Assembly (NCBI RefSeq): GCF_900095705.1
Contig: NZ_LT608327.1
Span: forward strand, 248,001 to 312,000
DNA length: 64,000 nucleotides
Reading direction: 5' to 3'
Source of the DNA: Fusobacterium massiliense
GTDB lineage: Bacteria; Fusobacteriota; Fusobacteriia; Fusobacteriales; Fusobacteriaceae
In this document: positions 1 through 8,860 of the stretch, in pieces
Layout of the letters: each line of letters begins with the position of its first letter
Numbering within the stretch: the stretch's first letter is position 1
Made by a program: the position numbers and the translations under genes
The notes under the pieces: model-generated
Databases searched by the model: none
The model's input: only the letters and a program-made list of their open reading frames with translations
What the model was told of the DNA's origin: nothing

Positions 1-1
1 T

Positions 2-1099
2 AGATATAATAGTAATTTTTTAAATATACTCTCATCAATAATACTTGTTATGTTTTTTATAGGAGCTATGGTTGCACAATTTATTGGTGGAGCAAGACTA
101 TTTGAAACAGTTACAGGGTTACCATATATTACAGGTCTTATAATTTTTTCAACAGTTGTAATAATTTATACAACATTTGGTGGATTTAGAGCAGTTACAA
201 TAACAGATGCAATTCAAGCTGTTGTAATGTTTTTAGCAACATTAGTTTTATTCATAGTAATTTTAAAAAATGGACATGGTATGCAAAATATAATGCTAAA
301 AATAAAAGAAATTGACCCTAATTTATTAAGACCTGATTCTGGTGGAAATATAGCTAAACCTTTTATAATGTCATTTTGGGTTCTAGTAGGTATAGCTATT
401 TTAGGTTTACCAGTTACAACCGTTAGATGCATGGCTTTTAAAGATAGTAAAGCAATGCATAATGCTATGATAATAGGTACTTCATTAGTTGGAATATTAA
501 TTTTAGGTATGCATTTGGTTGGAGTAATGGGAAGAGCAGTTATAACAGATTTAACAGATGCAGATAAAATTATACCAATATTAGCTCTAAAAAATTTACA
601 CCCATTATTAGCAGGAGTTTTTATTGGAGGTCCTTTAGCAGCAATAATGTCATCAGTTGATTCTGTTCTTATACTATCATCTTCAACTTTAATCAAGGAT
701 ATGTATATAGGATATTTTGATAAAACAGCAAGTGAAAAGAAAATAAAGAAAATATCTATGATTACATCATTAGTAATAGGAATTTTAGTATTTATTTTAT
801 CAGCTAAACCACTTAGTTTAATTGTTTGGATCAATTTATTTTCATTATCTGGACAAGAAATAGTATTTTTACTTCCTTTGATATTTGGGTTATACTGGAA
901 AAGAGCTAACTCAACAGGAGCTATAATTTCTATATTAGGAGGAATTCCAGCTTATTTATTTTTAGAAATAACAAAGATAAAAGTTTTTGGACTTCATAAT
1001 ATAGTTCCATCTTTAGTAGTTGCTTTTGTATTATTTGTTATAGGTTCATATCTTGGAAAAAAAGATGATGAAAAAACATTAGAAATATTTTTTGAATAA
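2..1099 (+). CDS. panF: Sodium:solute symporter (pantothenate-type), 5' truncated by window
   Basis: The reading frame is open from base 2 to the stop at 1097-1099, so the start codon lies outside the window; the ATG at position 50 is internal. The 365 visible residues are strongly hydrophobic, with about nine membrane segments. They carry solute:sodium symporter family features, such as the conserved stretch GGFRAVTITDAIQ after the early helices and a Gly/Pro-rich GGPLAAIMSSVDS segment typical of the sodium-binding region. The general pattern resembles sodium/pantothenate symporters (PanF), which import pantothenate with Na+ across the inner membrane. Substrate is inferred from overall resemblance only; another SSS-family substrate is possible. 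Confidence 0.7.
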   Translation, partial: RYNSNFLNILSSIILVMFFIGAMVAQFIGGARLFETVTGLPYITGLIIFSTVVIIYTTFGGFRAVTITDAIQAVVMFLATLVLFIVILKNGHGMQNIMLKIKEIDPNLLRPDSGGNIAKPFIMSFWVLVGIAILGLPVTTVRCMAFKDSKAMHNAMIIGTSLVGILILGMHLVGVMGRAVITDLTDADKIIPILALKNLHPLLAGVFIGGPLAAIMSSVDSVLILSSSTLIKDMYIGYFDKTASEKKIKKISMITSLVIGILVFILSAKPLSLIVWINLFSLSGQEIVFLLPLIFGLYWKRANSTGAIISILGGIPAYLFLEITKIKVFGLHNIVPSLVVAFVLFVIGSYLGKKDDEKTLEIFFE

Positions 1100-1131
1100 T
1101 AAAAACTAATAAAAAAAATTAAAAAAAATTA

Positions 1132-1160
1132 TTGACAAAAAAACTAGAATATTATATACT
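1132..1160 (+). promoter_or_regulatory. Sigma70-type promoter of the metNIQ riboswitch leader
   Basis: TTGACA at 1132-1137 is followed after exactly 17 bases by TATACT at 1155-1160. Transcription would begin about 20-25 bases before the SAM riboswitch aptamer. Nothing else in the gap after the symporter gene looks like a promoter. Confidence 0.8.
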
Positions 1161-1192
1161 TACACAAACAATCAAAATTGATGTGTGAATAA

Positions 1193-1272
1193 CCATCCAG
1201 AGAAACTGAGGGACTGGCCCTGTGATGTTTCAGCAACCTACTTTATGTGTGGTGCTAATTCCAGAGAGATGG
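1193..1272 (+). promoter_or_regulatory. SAM-I (S-box) riboswitch aptamer
   Basis: The stretch shows the S-box core in order: a P1 strand CCATC (1193-1197), then AGAGAAACTGAGGGACTGGC, a GCAACC block at about 1233-1238, the GGTGCTAATTCC block at 1251-1262, and a closing GATGG (1268-1272) that pairs with the first strand. These are the most conserved positions of the SAM-I family, which binds S-adenosylmethionine. The outer helices are short. It sits between a strong promoter and an intrinsic terminator upstream of a methionine transporter, the classical arrangement in which SAM binding favours termination. Confidence 0.93.
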
Positions 1273-1296
1273 AGAGGCTATATATTTTTAAATACC

Positions 1297-1329
1297 AATC
1301 CATACTCTCAAAAGGGTATGGATTTTTTA
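1297..1329 (+). terminator. Riboswitch-controlled intrinsic terminator
   Basis: AATCCATACTC (1297-1307) pairs with GGGTATGGATT (1314-1324), an 11-bp stem with one wobble, followed by a run of T. It is the expression platform of the SAM-I riboswitch. I could not resolve the competing antiterminator pairing with certainty. Confidence 0.85.
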
Positions 1330-1339
1330 TTTATTTATT

Positions 1340-1447
1340 TATAGGAAAGTATAAAATTAAATAAAGAAAATTAGTCTCTGACGTCCGTATTAGTTCGAAG
1401 AGCCTATGTTCATTGAGCTCGTAGAACTCATACGGCTGTCAAGAGAC
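1340..1447 (+). repeat. Dispersed arm-plus-hairpin element, copy 1 (in the metNIQ leader)
   Basis: The arm (1340-1373) begins TATAGGAAAGTATAAAATTA. The 74-nt hairpin (1374-1447) opens with GTCTCTGACGTCCGTAT and closes with ATACGGCTGTCAAGAGAC. The outer stem is GTCTCT/AGAGAC, GAC/GTC and CCGTAT/ATACGG; the inner stems are AGTTC/GAACT and GAGC/GCTC. The arm starts 10 bases after the riboswitch terminator T-run, and the hairpin ends 26 bases before metN. It is therefore part of the read-through leader of the methionine operon. Confidence 0.9.
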
Positions 1448-1473
1448 TTTAATTTATAGCAGAGGGAGGAAAA

Positions 1474-2481
1474 ATGATAGTACTTGAAAATGTGAACAAG
1501 GTCTATCCAAATGGCTTACATGCTGTTAAAGATGTAAGTTTAAAAGTTAAAGAAGGAGATATTTTTGGAATAATCGGTCTGAGTGGTGCTGGTAAATCTT
1601 CTCTTATAAGACTTATAAACAGATTGGAAGAACCTACAAGTGGAAAAATAATTATTAATGATCAAGATATTTTGAGCCTTAATAAAAGCCAACTTTTAGA
1701 AAGAAGAAAAAAAATAGGAATGATATTTCAACATTTCAACCTTTTATCTTCAAGAACAGTTGAAGAAAATGTAGCTTTTTCTCTTGAAATTGCTAATTGG
1801 AATAAAAAAGAAATAAAAAGTAGAGTAGCAGAGTTATTAGAAATTGTTGGTTTGAGTGATAAGGCAAAATACTATCCTAGTCAATTAAGTGGAGGACAAA
1901 AACAAAGAGTTTCCATAGCAAGAGCTTTGGCAAATAATCCAGATATACTATTATCTGATGAAGCAACTTCAGCATTAGATCCAAAGACAACAAAATCTAT
2001 ATTGGAGCTTATAAAAGAAATACAACAAAAATTTTCTTTAACAGTGCTTATGATAACACATCAAATGGAAGTTGTTAAGGAAGTTTGTAATAAGGTAGCT
2101 ATAATGTCAGATGGAAGGATTATTGAAGAAGGTAATGTTCATCATATATTTACTGAGCCAAAAACAGATGTAGCTAAAGAATTAATTTCATATGTACATC
2201 AACAATCAGATACAGAAATTAATTATATGCATAATAAGGGTAGAAATATAGTTAAAGTTAAATTTATTGGAAGTACAGCAAATGAACCTATAATTTCTAA
2301 AGTTATAAAAGAATGCGGAATAGATGTAAGTATTTTAGGAGGCTCTATAGATAAGCTTTCAACAATGAATATAGGACATTTATATCTTGAGTTAAATGGA
2401 GAACTAGAGGCACAAGAAAAAGCTATAGAGCTTATGAGAAATATGGATACAATAGTAGAGGTGATATATAATGGAGATTAG
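1474..2481 (+). CDS. metN: Methionine ABC transporter ATP-binding protein
   Basis: This 335-residue protein is the ATPase of the MetNIQ importer and powers D/L-methionine uptake at the inner membrane. Visible motifs are Walker [10 protein letters not shown] (residues 35-43), a Q-loop near 86, the ABC signature LSGGQKQR (138-145) and Walker B ILLSDEA (158-164). After the ATPase core, residues about 255-335 form the NIL domain, which in E. coli MetN binds methionine and inhibits transport. The start follows a strong GAGGGAGG ribosome site. It is the first gene after the SAM riboswitch and overlaps metI by 11 bases, showing translational coupling. Confidence 0.95.
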   Translation: MIVLENVNKVYPNGLHAVKDVSLKVKEGDIFGIIGLSGAGKSSLIRLINRLEEPTSGKIIINDQDILSLNKSQLLERRKKIGMIFQHFNLLSSRTVEENVAFSLEIANWNKKEIKSRVAELLEIVGLSDKAKYYPSQLSGGQKQRVSIARALANNPDILLSDEATSALDPKTTKSILELIKEIQQKFSLTVLMITHQMEVVKEVCNKVAIMSDGRIIEEGNVHHIFTEPKTDVAKELISYVHQQSDTEINYMHNKGRNIVKVKFIGSTANEPIISKVIKECGIDVSILGGSIDKLSTMNIGHLYLELNGELEAQEKAIELMRNMDTIVEVIYNGD

Positions 2482-3172
2482 TGCTATACTTGAACCCTTG
2501 TTTGAAAATGTAGAGAATCCAATAATAAGTATGTTGGTTATATCTACTGTAGAAACATTGTATATGGTTTTATTTTCAACATTATTTTCATTGATATTAG
2601 GGTTTCCTTTAGGAGTTTTACTTTTGGTAACTAAACCTGGAAATATTTATGAAATGAAAAAATTTAATGCAATTTTAGAAGTTGTAATAAATGCTTTAAG
2701 ATCTTTTCCATTTATTATCTTGATGATATTGTTATTTCCTTTATCAAGATTTGTAGTGGGAACAACTATCGGATCTACAGCAGCAATAGTGCCACTATCT
2801 ATTGGAGCAGCTCCATTTGTTGCTAGAATTGTTGAAGGGGCATTATTAGAAGTTGATCCAGGTCTTGTAGAAGCAAGTCAAAGTATGGGAGCAAATAATA
2901 AAACAATAATATTTAAAGTTATGCTTCCAGAATGTTATCCTACTCTTATTCATGGAATAACAGTTACAATAATTAGCTTAATAGGTTATTCAGCTATGGC
3001 AGGAACTATAGGAGCAGGAGGACTTGGAGACTTAGCTATAAGATTTGGATATTTAAGATTTAAATTAGATATTATGGTATATTCAATAATTATTATCATA
3101 ATACTTGTTCAAATCATACAATCAGTTGGTAATTTTATTGTACATAGAAGACAGAAAAAACTAGGAAAATAA
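2471..3172 (+). CDS. metI: Methionine ABC transporter permease
   Basis: This 233-residue inner-membrane permease has about five hydrophobic segments and a binding-protein-dependent transport motif ([17 protein letters not shown], residues about 136-152). That loop contacts the ATPase MetN. Length and content match MetI. Its ATG lies inside the 3' end of metN and metQ follows 16 bases downstream, so the three genes form one riboswitch-controlled operon. Confidence 0.95.
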   Translation: MEISAILEPLFENVENPIISMLVISTVETLYMVLFSTLFSLILGFPLGVLLLVTKPGNIYEMKKFNAILEVVINALRSFPFIILMILLFPLSRFVVGTTIGSTAAIVPLSIGAAPFVARIVEGALLEVDPGLVEASQSMGANNKTIIFKVMLPECYPTLIHGITVTIISLIGYSAMAGTIGAGGLGDLAIRFGYLRFKLDIMVYSIIIIIILVQIIQSVGNFIVHRRQKKLGK

Positions 3173-3188
3173 AATAGGAGGTAAAAAT

Positions 3189-3977
3189 ATGTCTAAAAAA
3201 TTTGTAAAATTATTCGGAAACATTGGTGCATTTTTATTATTATCTGTGGGAGCATTTGCTGGAACTTTAAAAGTTGGAGCAACACCAGTTCCACATGCAG
3301 AACTTTTAAATTTAGTGAAAGCTGATTTAAAGAAAGAAGGAGTAGATTTAAAAATAGTTGAATTTACAGATTATGTAACTCCAAACTTAGCATTATCAGA
3401 TAAAGAAATTGATGTTAACTTCTTCCAACACAAACCTTATTTAGATAAGTTTGTTGAAGAAAGAAAATTAAATTTAGTTTCATTAGGTAATGTTCATGTT
3501 GAACCAATTGGGTTATATTCTAAAAAAGTTAAATCAGTTAATGAATTAAAAAATGGATCTACTATTGCTATACCAAGTGACCCATCAAATGGAGGAAGAG
3601 CTTTAATATTATTACATAATAAAGGTATTATTACTTTAAAAGATCCTAAAAATCTATTTGCAACAGAATTTGATATAGTTAAAAATCCTAAAAAATTAAA
3701 ATTTAAACCAACAGAAGTTGCTCAATTACCAAGAGTTTTACCTGATGTAACTGCTGCTGTTATAAATGGAAACTATGCATTAGAAGCTGGATTAAACCCA
3801 ACAAAAGATTCTATATTACTAGAAGGAAAAGAATCACCTTATGCAAATATAGTTGTTGTTAGAAAAGGTAGTGAAAAGAATCAAGATATCCAAAAATTAT
3901 TTAAAGCATTACGTAGTGAAAAAGTTAAAAACTTTATAAACAAAAAATACAATGGAGCTGTTGTAGCTGCATTCTAA
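3189..3977 (+). CDS. metQ: Methionine-binding periplasmic protein
   Basis: This 262-residue substrate-binding protein of the NlpA/MetQ family delivers methionine to MetNI. The N-terminus is a signal peptide with a likely signal peptidase I site (AFA before GTLKVGA). Conserved family stretches follow: TPVPHAELL, NFFQHKPYL, IAIPSDPSNGGRAL and YALEAGLNP. Many MetQ proteins are lipoproteins, but no lipobox cysteine is present and the protein has no cysteine near its N-terminus, so it is probably soluble in the periplasm. It has its own AGGAGG site and is followed by an intrinsic terminator. Confidence 0.93.
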   Translation: MSKKFVKLFGNIGAFLLLSVGAFAGTLKVGATPVPHAELLNLVKADLKKEGVDLKIVEFTDYVTPNLALSDKEIDVNFFQHKPYLDKFVEERKLNLVSLGNVHVEPIGLYSKKVKSVNELKNGSTIAIPSDPSNGGRALILLHNKGIITLKDPKNLFATEFDIVKNPKKLKFKPTEVAQLPRVLPDVTAAVINGNYALEAGLNPTKDSILLEGKESPYANIVVVRKGSEKNQDIQKLFKALRSEKVKNFINKKYNGAVVAAF

Positions 3978-4000
3978 AGATAGTTTAATATTTTAAAAGA

Positions 4001-4046
4001 AAAACTACTATAATTTGATAAAATTTATCAATTATAGTAGTTTTTT
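4001..4046 (+). terminator. Intrinsic terminator of metNIQ
   Basis: AAACTACTATAATTTGATAA pairs with its complement ending ATAGTAGTTT, a near-perfect stem of about 20 bp with a tiny loop, followed by TTTTTT. It starts 24 bases after the metQ stop codon. Confidence 0.85.
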
Positions 4047-4066
4047 AATTTGCAGGAATATATTTT

Positions 4067-4174
4067 GTCTCTGACGTCCGTATTAGTGCGAAGAACCTAT
4101 GTTTATTGAGCTCGTAGAACTCATACGGCTGTCAAGAGACTAATCTTTGCTATTTAATTTTATACTTTTCTATA
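4067..4174 (-). repeat. Dispersed arm-plus-hairpin element, copy 2
   Basis: The hairpin (4067-4140) reads GTCTCTGACGTCCGTAT ... ATACGGCTGTCAAGAGAC on the plus strand. The arm is on the right (4141-4174), as the reverse complement of TATAGAAAAGTATAAAATTA. Relative to the arm, the hairpin is inverted compared with copy 1. The arm faces the terminator of the minus-strand UPF0371 gene. The apical stem has AGTGC where most copies have AGTTC, a mismatch. Confidence 0.88.
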
Positions 4175-4180
4175 GAGTGA

Positions 4181-4228
4181 AAAAACTGTACACTTAATTT
4201 TAAAAATTAATATAAGTGTACAGTTTTT
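4181..4228 (-). terminator. Intrinsic terminator of the UPF0371 gene (bidirectional in form)
   Basis: AAAAACTGTACACTT (4181-4195) pairs with AAGTGTACAGTTTTT (4214-4228), and the inner AATTTT/AAAATT bases extend the stem. On the minus strand it ends in a T-run just after the stop codon at 4237. Confidence 0.8.
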
Positions 4229-4236
4229 ATTTAGAG

Positions 4237-5751
4237 TTATTGATTATAGTATAAATTTTCAGTTGGGAAAACTTGATCTGATGTGACATCAATTCCTAAT
4301 TTTCTAAGTGATTGTTCATCATTTCTACCTAAAATGTGTGTTGAATGAGCTTGAACTCCTTCAAGTTTAGATAATTTTGATAATGCAACTTCAGCCATAG
4401 AGTTAGTTGCAGCAGTAATACTTAATGCAATTAAAATTTCTTCACAATCTAAAGGTATATTTTTATTTTTTAAAGTTGTTTCTTTTAATTTTATAATTGG
4501 TTCCAATATTGTTGGAGATATTAAAAGTAATTCATCATCAAAATTAGATAAATATTTTAATGAATTTAATATAGCAGCTGAAGGAGCATCCATAAGTGAA
4601 CTTTTCTTTCCGGTAATTATTTTTCCATCTGGCATTTCAAAGGCAATCACAGATGATGTAAATTTTTTATTTTCTTCGTGTTCTTTATGAATAGATTCTA
4701 ATTTTTTTCTAGCATAATCAACAACTTTTCTATCTTCTTCTCTTAAGCCAAGACTATGCATTATAAACTCTGCTCTTTTAAAAGTTTCTAAATCGGCATT
4801 TCCTTTTTTATAATCACAACCTGTTTTAAAATATCTTCTTATAATTTCTTGTTCAGAAGCTTTTCTAACTATTTCATCGTTAATAATACCAAATCCTACC
4901 CTATTAACTCCCATATCAGTTGGAGATTGATAAATTGATTTTTTTCCAGTAATCTTTTCTATAATTCTTTTTAGTAAAGGAAAAGCTTCTATATCTCTAT
5001 TATAATTAATTGCAATTTCGTTATATTCTTCTAAATGAAAAGGATCAATCATATTAACATCGTTAAGGTCTACTGTTGCAGCTTCATATGCAATATTTAG
5101 AGGATGTTTTAAAGGAACATTCCATACTGGGAAAGTTTCAAACTTAGAGTAACCTACATTTCTTCCTCTTTTATATTCATGGTAAAGTTGACTTAAACAA
5201 GTAGCTAATTTACCACTTCCAGGACCCGGAGCAGTAACAACAACTATAGGTTTAGTTGTTTCAATATAAGCATTTTTTCCATATCCTTCATCACTAACAA
5301 TAGTATCTACATCACTAGGGTATCCTTTTGTAGCAAAATGTTTGTATACTTTTATATTTCTTCTTTCAAGTCTAGTAATAAAAAGGTCAGTAGAAGGTCT
5401 ATCTTCATATCTAGTTATAACTACACTATTAACTTTTAGATCATTTTCTCTTAAATCATCAATAAGTCTAAAAACATCCATATCATAAGTGATGCCGAAA
5501 TCTCCTCTTATTTTGTTTCTTTCAATATCTCCAGCATAGACACAGATAATAACTTCTATCTTATCTTTTAATTTATTTAAGACTTTAATCTTTGCATTCT
5601 CATCAAAACCAGGTAAAACCCTTTTTGCATGAAAATCTCCTAAAAGTTTTCCCCCAAACTCAATATACAACTTATCATAGTTATTAACTCTTTCTAGTAT
5701 ATACTTAGTTTGTTCTTCTAAATATTTGTTGTGATCAAATCCTACTTTCAT
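4237..5751 (-). CDS. UPF0371 / DUF1846 family protein
   Basis: A 504-residue soluble protein of the DUF1846 (UPF0371) family, widespread in anaerobes, with no settled biochemical role that I know of. It has a conserved P-loop-like stretch [19 protein letters not shown], then [17 protein letters not shown] and [12 protein letters not shown], all hallmarks of this family. The chosen start is the ATG at 5751, preceded by GGAGG four bases away. A longer frame to 5805 would add 18 hydrophobic residues without a ribosome site and is rejected. It is a single gene with its own terminator. Confidence 0.88.
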   Translation of the reverse strand: MKVGFDHNKYLEEQTKYILERVNNYDKLYIEFGGKLLGDFHAKRVLPGFDENAKIKVLNKLKDKIEVIICVYAGDIERNKIRGDFGITYDMDVFRLIDDLRENDLKVNSVVITRYEDRPSTDLFITRLERRNIKVYKHFATKGYPSDVDTIVSDEGYGKNAYIETTKPIVVVTAPGPGSGKLATCLSQLYHEYKRGRNVGYSKFETFPVWNVPLKHPLNIAYEAATVDLNDVNMIDPFHLEEYNEIAINYNRDIEAFPLLKRIIEKITGKKSIYQSPTDMGVNRVGFGIINDEIVRKASEQEIIRRYFKTGCDYKKGNADLETFKRAEFIMHSLGLREEDRKVVDYARKKLESIHKEHEENKKFTSSVIAFEMPDGKIITGKKSSLMDAPSAAILNSLKYLSNFDDELLLISPTILEPIIKLKETTLKNKNIPLDCEEILIALSITAATNSMAEVALSKLSKLEGVQAHSTHILGRNDEQSLRKLGIDVTSDQVFPTENLYYNQ

Positions 5752-5847
5752 ATAACCTCCAAAAAGTAAAAATAAAATAATAAATAAAGCCAAGCTGTCT
5801 GCCATTAATATTATTTAAACTTAAGTTATGGTCATCACGACAGTTAA

Positions 5848-5878
5848 AGTTTTTATAATTATATAATTATAAAAAACT
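5848..5878 (-). terminator. AT-rich hairpin after the EamA transporter gene
   Basis: AGTTTTTATAATTAT (5848-5862) pairs with ATAATTATAAAAAACT (5863-5878) with one bulged base and almost no loop. It lies 3' of the minus-strand transporter gene and 5' of the UPF0371 gene. There is no clear T-run after it, so it could be a weak terminator or a DNA-level palindrome. Confidence 0.4.
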
Positions 5879-5925
5879 GACTTTATATTTTAGCATGAAA
5901 AATATATTTTGTGAATAGTATTAAC

Positions 5926-6798
5926 TTAATTTTTTGTCTTATTAAAAATGAACATACCTAGAATAATTAAAAAACCTCCGATAAAAGTAGAAAGTTTTGG
6001 AATATCATTAAGAAATAAAATTCCCATTATTGTTGCAAGTACAGGAGTAACGAACATAAATGTAGTAACTTCAGCTGTATTTTTTGCAAGTTGAAATGCT
6101 TTAGTCCATAAAAAATAAGAAACTATACTTGGGAATATTGACATATATATTATTAAAAGCAATGAAAATTTGCTAATAACAAAAATATTCTTAATTGAGC
6201 TTGGAGAGTAAAAAATTAACATTAATGAACCAAAAAGCATAGAGTACATACTTACATCAAAAGCAGAATATTTTTTTGTAAGATATCTTTGGCTTATGTT
6301 ATAAAGTGAAAGCAAAAGGGCAGCTATAAGCATATAGATAACTCCTATATTTATAGTAAGGCTTCCACCAGATAAAGTTAAAAATAAAATTCCTATAAAT
6401 GAAATTAAAAAAGAAAACCAACCTAACAATTTTATTTTTTCATTAAATAAAATAGAAGCAAAAGTAGCAGTAATAGCCGGACATAATGAGTTGATAACAC
6501 TCAATGTAGCAGGACTTGTGTAGACTGTTGCAATATTAAATAAAACAACATAAGCTCCATAACCTGAAAAACCAGCAAATAAAAAAGTTGGTAAATCCTT
6601 AAGGGCTGGAAATTTTATTTTTTTCTTAAATAGTATAATTAAAACAATGATAGTAGCAAAAAAATATCTGAGTACACCTAAGGTATAAGGATCAATTTCT
6701 TTTAAAAGAAATTTTGTGCTAATAAAAGCTGTTGCCCAAAAAAATATTGCAATAAAAGCCGTAAACTTAGCACTTTGTTTTAAGTGGCAAAAATTCAT
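5926..6798 (-). CDS. EamA / DMT-superfamily transporter
   Basis: A 290-residue inner-membrane protein with ten hydrophobic segments in two related halves, as in EamA (drug/metabolite transporter) carriers. Typical features are FFWATAFISTKFLL in the first helix, a LRYFFATIIVL second helix, and PVLATIMGILFLND in the second half. Such carriers usually export amino acids or other small metabolites; the substrate cannot be read from the sequence. The start at 6798 has GGAGG seven bases upstream; an upstream ATG at 6825 lacks such a site. It is a single gene on the minus strand. Confidence 0.8.
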   Translation of the reverse strand: MNFCHLKQSAKFTAFIAIFFWATAFISTKFLLKEIDPYTLGVLRYFFATIIVLIILFKKKIKFPALKDLPTFLFAGFSGYGAYVVLFNIATVYTSPATLSVINSLCPAITATFASILFNEKIKLLGWFSFLISFIGILFLTLSGGSLTINIGVIYMLIAALLLSLYNISQRYLTKKYSAFDVSMYSMLFGSLMLIFYSPSSIKNIFVISKFSLLLIIYMSIFPSIVSYFLWTKAFQLAKNTAEVTTFMFVTPVLATIMGILFLNDIPKLSTFIGGFLIILGMFIFNKTKN

Positions 6799-6956
6799 AT
6801 CTATTCCTCCATAATTTGTTTTCATAAATACATTATAATTTCTTTTGAAATAAATAGCTAGTATCAGAAAAAATAAAATTAATTTTAAGTAGATAAAGAT
6901 ATTCGTTTTTTTATTTTTATGATAAAATATAATAAAAATTGAAAGAGAGAAATCAA

Positions 6957-7727
6957 ATGGAATTTATTGAAAGTAAAGATAATAAAACTATAAAATATAT
7001 AAAAAAATTAAAGCAAAAGAAATATAGAGATATTGAAAATAAATTTATTGCTGAAGGCTGGAAATTTTTAGTCTATGATTATATTCCAGAATTAATTATA
7101 GTAAAGTTAGATAAAGCAGAAGACAAAAAAATAAAAGAGCTATTAGAAAAATTTCAGTGTAAAAAAATAATAGTTTTAGACAAAATTTTTGCTGATATAA
7201 GTTCTCAAGAAAATTCACAAGGAATTATAGTTATTTACAATAAGAAAGAGCAACATATAGATAGCATTAAAGGAGATGTTATTGTATTAGATGATGTGTC
7301 TGATCCAGGAAATTTAGGAACTATCATAAGAATATGTGATGCAACAAATTTTAAAAATATAATTGTAACTGAAAATACAGTAGATGCCTATAATGAAAAA
7401 GTTGTCAGAGCAACTATGGGTTCTATATTTAATGTAAATTTATATGTTTTAAAAAAAGAAAATATTATACAATTCTTAAAAGAGAAAAATTATTCAATTA
7501 TTTCTACTTGTTTGAGTGAAGATTCTCAAATGTATAATAAAATAAAGTTAGAAAATAAAAACGCAATTGTTTTTGGTAATGAAGGAAATGGTATAAGTGA
7601 TGATTTGATTAAAATTAGTAATAAGAAAATAATTATTCCATTATTAGGAAAAGCTGAATCCTTAAATGTTGCTGTTGCAACAGGTATAGTTCTATATAAA
7701 ATGAGAGAAATAGAGGGAGTTATTTAG
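6957..7727 (+). CDS. TrmH/SpoU-family RNA 2'-O-methyltransferase
   Basis: A 256-residue SPOUT enzyme transferring methyl from S-adenosylmethionine to the 2'-OH of a ribose in rRNA or tRNA. The N-terminal third is a lysine-rich substrate-binding domain (SKDNKTIKYIKKLKQKK). The C-terminal part has the three knot motifs: DDVSDPGNLGTIIR (motif 1, residues about 114-127), VFGNEGNGI (motif 2) and LGKAESLNVAVATGIVLY (motif 3). The start is the ATG at 6957; a TTG at 6939 is possible but less likely. The Nudix gene begins directly after its stop. Confidence 0.88.
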   Translation: MEFIESKDNKTIKYIKKLKQKKYRDIENKFIAEGWKFLVYDYIPELIIVKLDKAEDKKIKELLEKFQCKKIIVLDKIFADISSQENSQGIIVIYNKKEQHIDSIKGDVIVLDDVSDPGNLGTIIRICDATNFKNIIVTENTVDAYNEKVVRATMGSIFNVNLYVLKKENIIQFLKEKNYSIISTCLSEDSQMYNKIKLENKNAIVFGNEGNGISDDLIKISNKKIIIPLLGKAESLNVAVATGIVLYKMREIEGVI

Positions 7728-8255
7728 ATGAAATTTACACATATATCCAAAAAAGAAGTATTTAAAAATGATGTTATAACAGTATATGAAGAAAAGTTAG
7801 CTTTGCCAAATAATAATATTGTTACATGGACTTTTACAGGGAAAAAGGAAGCTGTAGCTGTGGTTGCCGAGAAAGATAATAAAGTAATTTTTGTGAAACA
7901 ATATAGACCAGCTATAAAAAAAGAATTATTAGAAATTCCAGCAGGTTTAGTTGAAAAAGGTGAAGATGTGGAACTGGCAGCAAAAAGAGAGTTTGAAGAA
8001 GAAACTGGTTATAAAGCAAATAAATTAGAGAAAATTGTTAGTTATTATGGTTCAGCTGGAATAAATGCAGGACAATATCATTTGTTTTATGCAAGTGAGT
8101 TAGAAAAAACAAGTCAACATTTAGATGAAAATGAATTTTTAGACATCGTTGAAATACCTTTAGATGAAATAAATCCATACTTATTTGAAGATGCTAAAAC
8201 TATAATTGCTTTGACATATTTGACATATATAAAAAACAAAAAAGGTAAAAAATAA
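7728..8255 (+). CDS. Nudix hydrolase, ADP-ribose pyrophosphatase type
   Basis: This 175-residue protein contains a complete Nudix box: G-LVEKG-E-DVELAAK-RE-F-EE-T-GY at residues about 75-97, the Mg2+-binding catalytic helix that cleaves nucleoside diphosphate-X compounds. Upstream VFVKQYRPAIKKELLEIPAG is typical of ADP-ribose pyrophosphatases (NudF-like). The ATG follows the TAG of the methyltransferase gene without a gap, so the two are co-translated. It probably clears ADP-ribose or a similar sugar nucleotide; the exact substrate is inferred. Confidence 0.85.
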   Translation: MKFTHISKKEVFKNDVITVYEEKLALPNNNIVTWTFTGKKEAVAVVAEKDNKVIFVKQYRPAIKKELLEIPAGLVEKGEDVELAAKREFEEETGYKANKLEKIVSYYGSAGINAGQYHLFYASELEKTSQHLDENEFLDIVEIPLDEINPYLFEDAKTIIALTYLTYIKNKKGKK

Positions 8256-8260
8256 AAAAT

Positions 8261-8289
8261 TTGCTTTATTTTAAATAATATGTTATAAT
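8261..8289 (+). promoter_or_regulatory. Promoter of the rimP-nusA-infB operon
   Basis: TTGCTT (8261-8266) and a perfect TATAAT (8284-8289) are 17 bases apart, just after the Nudix gene ends. Transcription would start about 70 bases before rimP. Confidence 0.7.
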
Positions 8290-8304
8290 TATCTTATAAT
8301 AATA

Positions 8305-8342
8305 GAAATGAAAGGAGTGGTAAAAAAGCCACTCCTTATTTC
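8305..8342 (+). promoter_or_regulatory. Leader hairpin upstream of rimP
   Basis: AAGGAGTGG (8312-8320) pairs perfectly with CCACTCCTT (8329-8337), and GAAAT/ATTTC extends the stem across a two-base bulge. No T-run follows. It lies between the operon promoter and rimP, so it is a leader structure rather than a terminator. It contains an AGGAG sequence hidden in the stem. Confidence 0.5.
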
Positions 8343-8363
8343 ATAAAAAGGAGGAAAAATTGT

Positions 8364-8834
8364 ATGGAGGACAGTAGTCAAATAATACAAAAAATAGAAA
8401 AAATTGTTAATCCATTTATAAATGAAATGAATTTATCTCTTGTAGATGTTGAATATTTACAAGAAAGTGGATATTGGTATGTAAGAATTTTTATTGAAAA
8501 TTTAAATGGAGATTTAACTTTGGAAGATTGTAGTAAACTGAGTTCTTTGATTGATGATAAGATCGAAGAGTTAATAGAACACAAATTTTTTCTTGAAGTT
8601 TCCTCACCAGGAATAGAAAGACCATTGAAAAAAATAGAAGATTATATAAGATTTAAAGGTCAAAAGATTTTATTGAATTTAAAAAATAAATTAAATGATA
8701 AAAAACAGATGAAAGCAACTATTTTAGATGTAAAAGAAAATAAAATATTGTTTTTAATTGACAAGAAAGAAGAAGAAATAGATTTTGATGAAATAGGAAA
8801 AGCTAATATATTGTTTGAATTTAATGATTTTTAA
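8364..8834 (+). CDS. rimP: Ribosome maturation factor RimP
   Basis: A 156-residue cytoplasmic factor needed for 30S subunit maturation. The sequence has the RimP pattern: an N-terminal domain with LVDVEYLQESGYWYVRIFIE, the conserved DCSKLSSLIDDKIE, and FFLEVSSPGIERPL before the C-terminal SH3-like domain. Normal length for the family. It is first in the translation-factor operon, preceded by a strong GGAGG site, and nusA follows after 26 bases, the usual bacterial order. Confidence 0.95.
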   Translation: MEDSSQIIQKIEKIVNPFINEMNLSLVDVEYLQESGYWYVRIFIENLNGDLTLEDCSKLSSLIDDKIEELIEHKFFLEVSSPGIERPLKKIEDYIRFKGQKILLNLKNKLNDKKQMKATILDVKENKILFLIDKKEEEIDFDEIGKANILFEFNDF

Positions 8835-8860
8835 TATAAAAATGGAGGTAGAAAAGAGTA

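Noticed and set aside
214-834. 206-residue minus-strand frame within the symporter gene
   Set aside because: Antisense shadow of a clear membrane transporter; no ribosome site and no family resemblance.
5752-5805. N-terminal 18-residue hydrophobic extension of the UPF0371 protein
   Set aside because: The internal ATG has an ideal GGAGG site and matches the family start; the extension would be an odd membrane segment.
8305-8342. Intrinsic terminator before rimP
   Set aside because: The stem is strong but is followed by ATAAAAAGG without a T-run and lies after the operon promoter.
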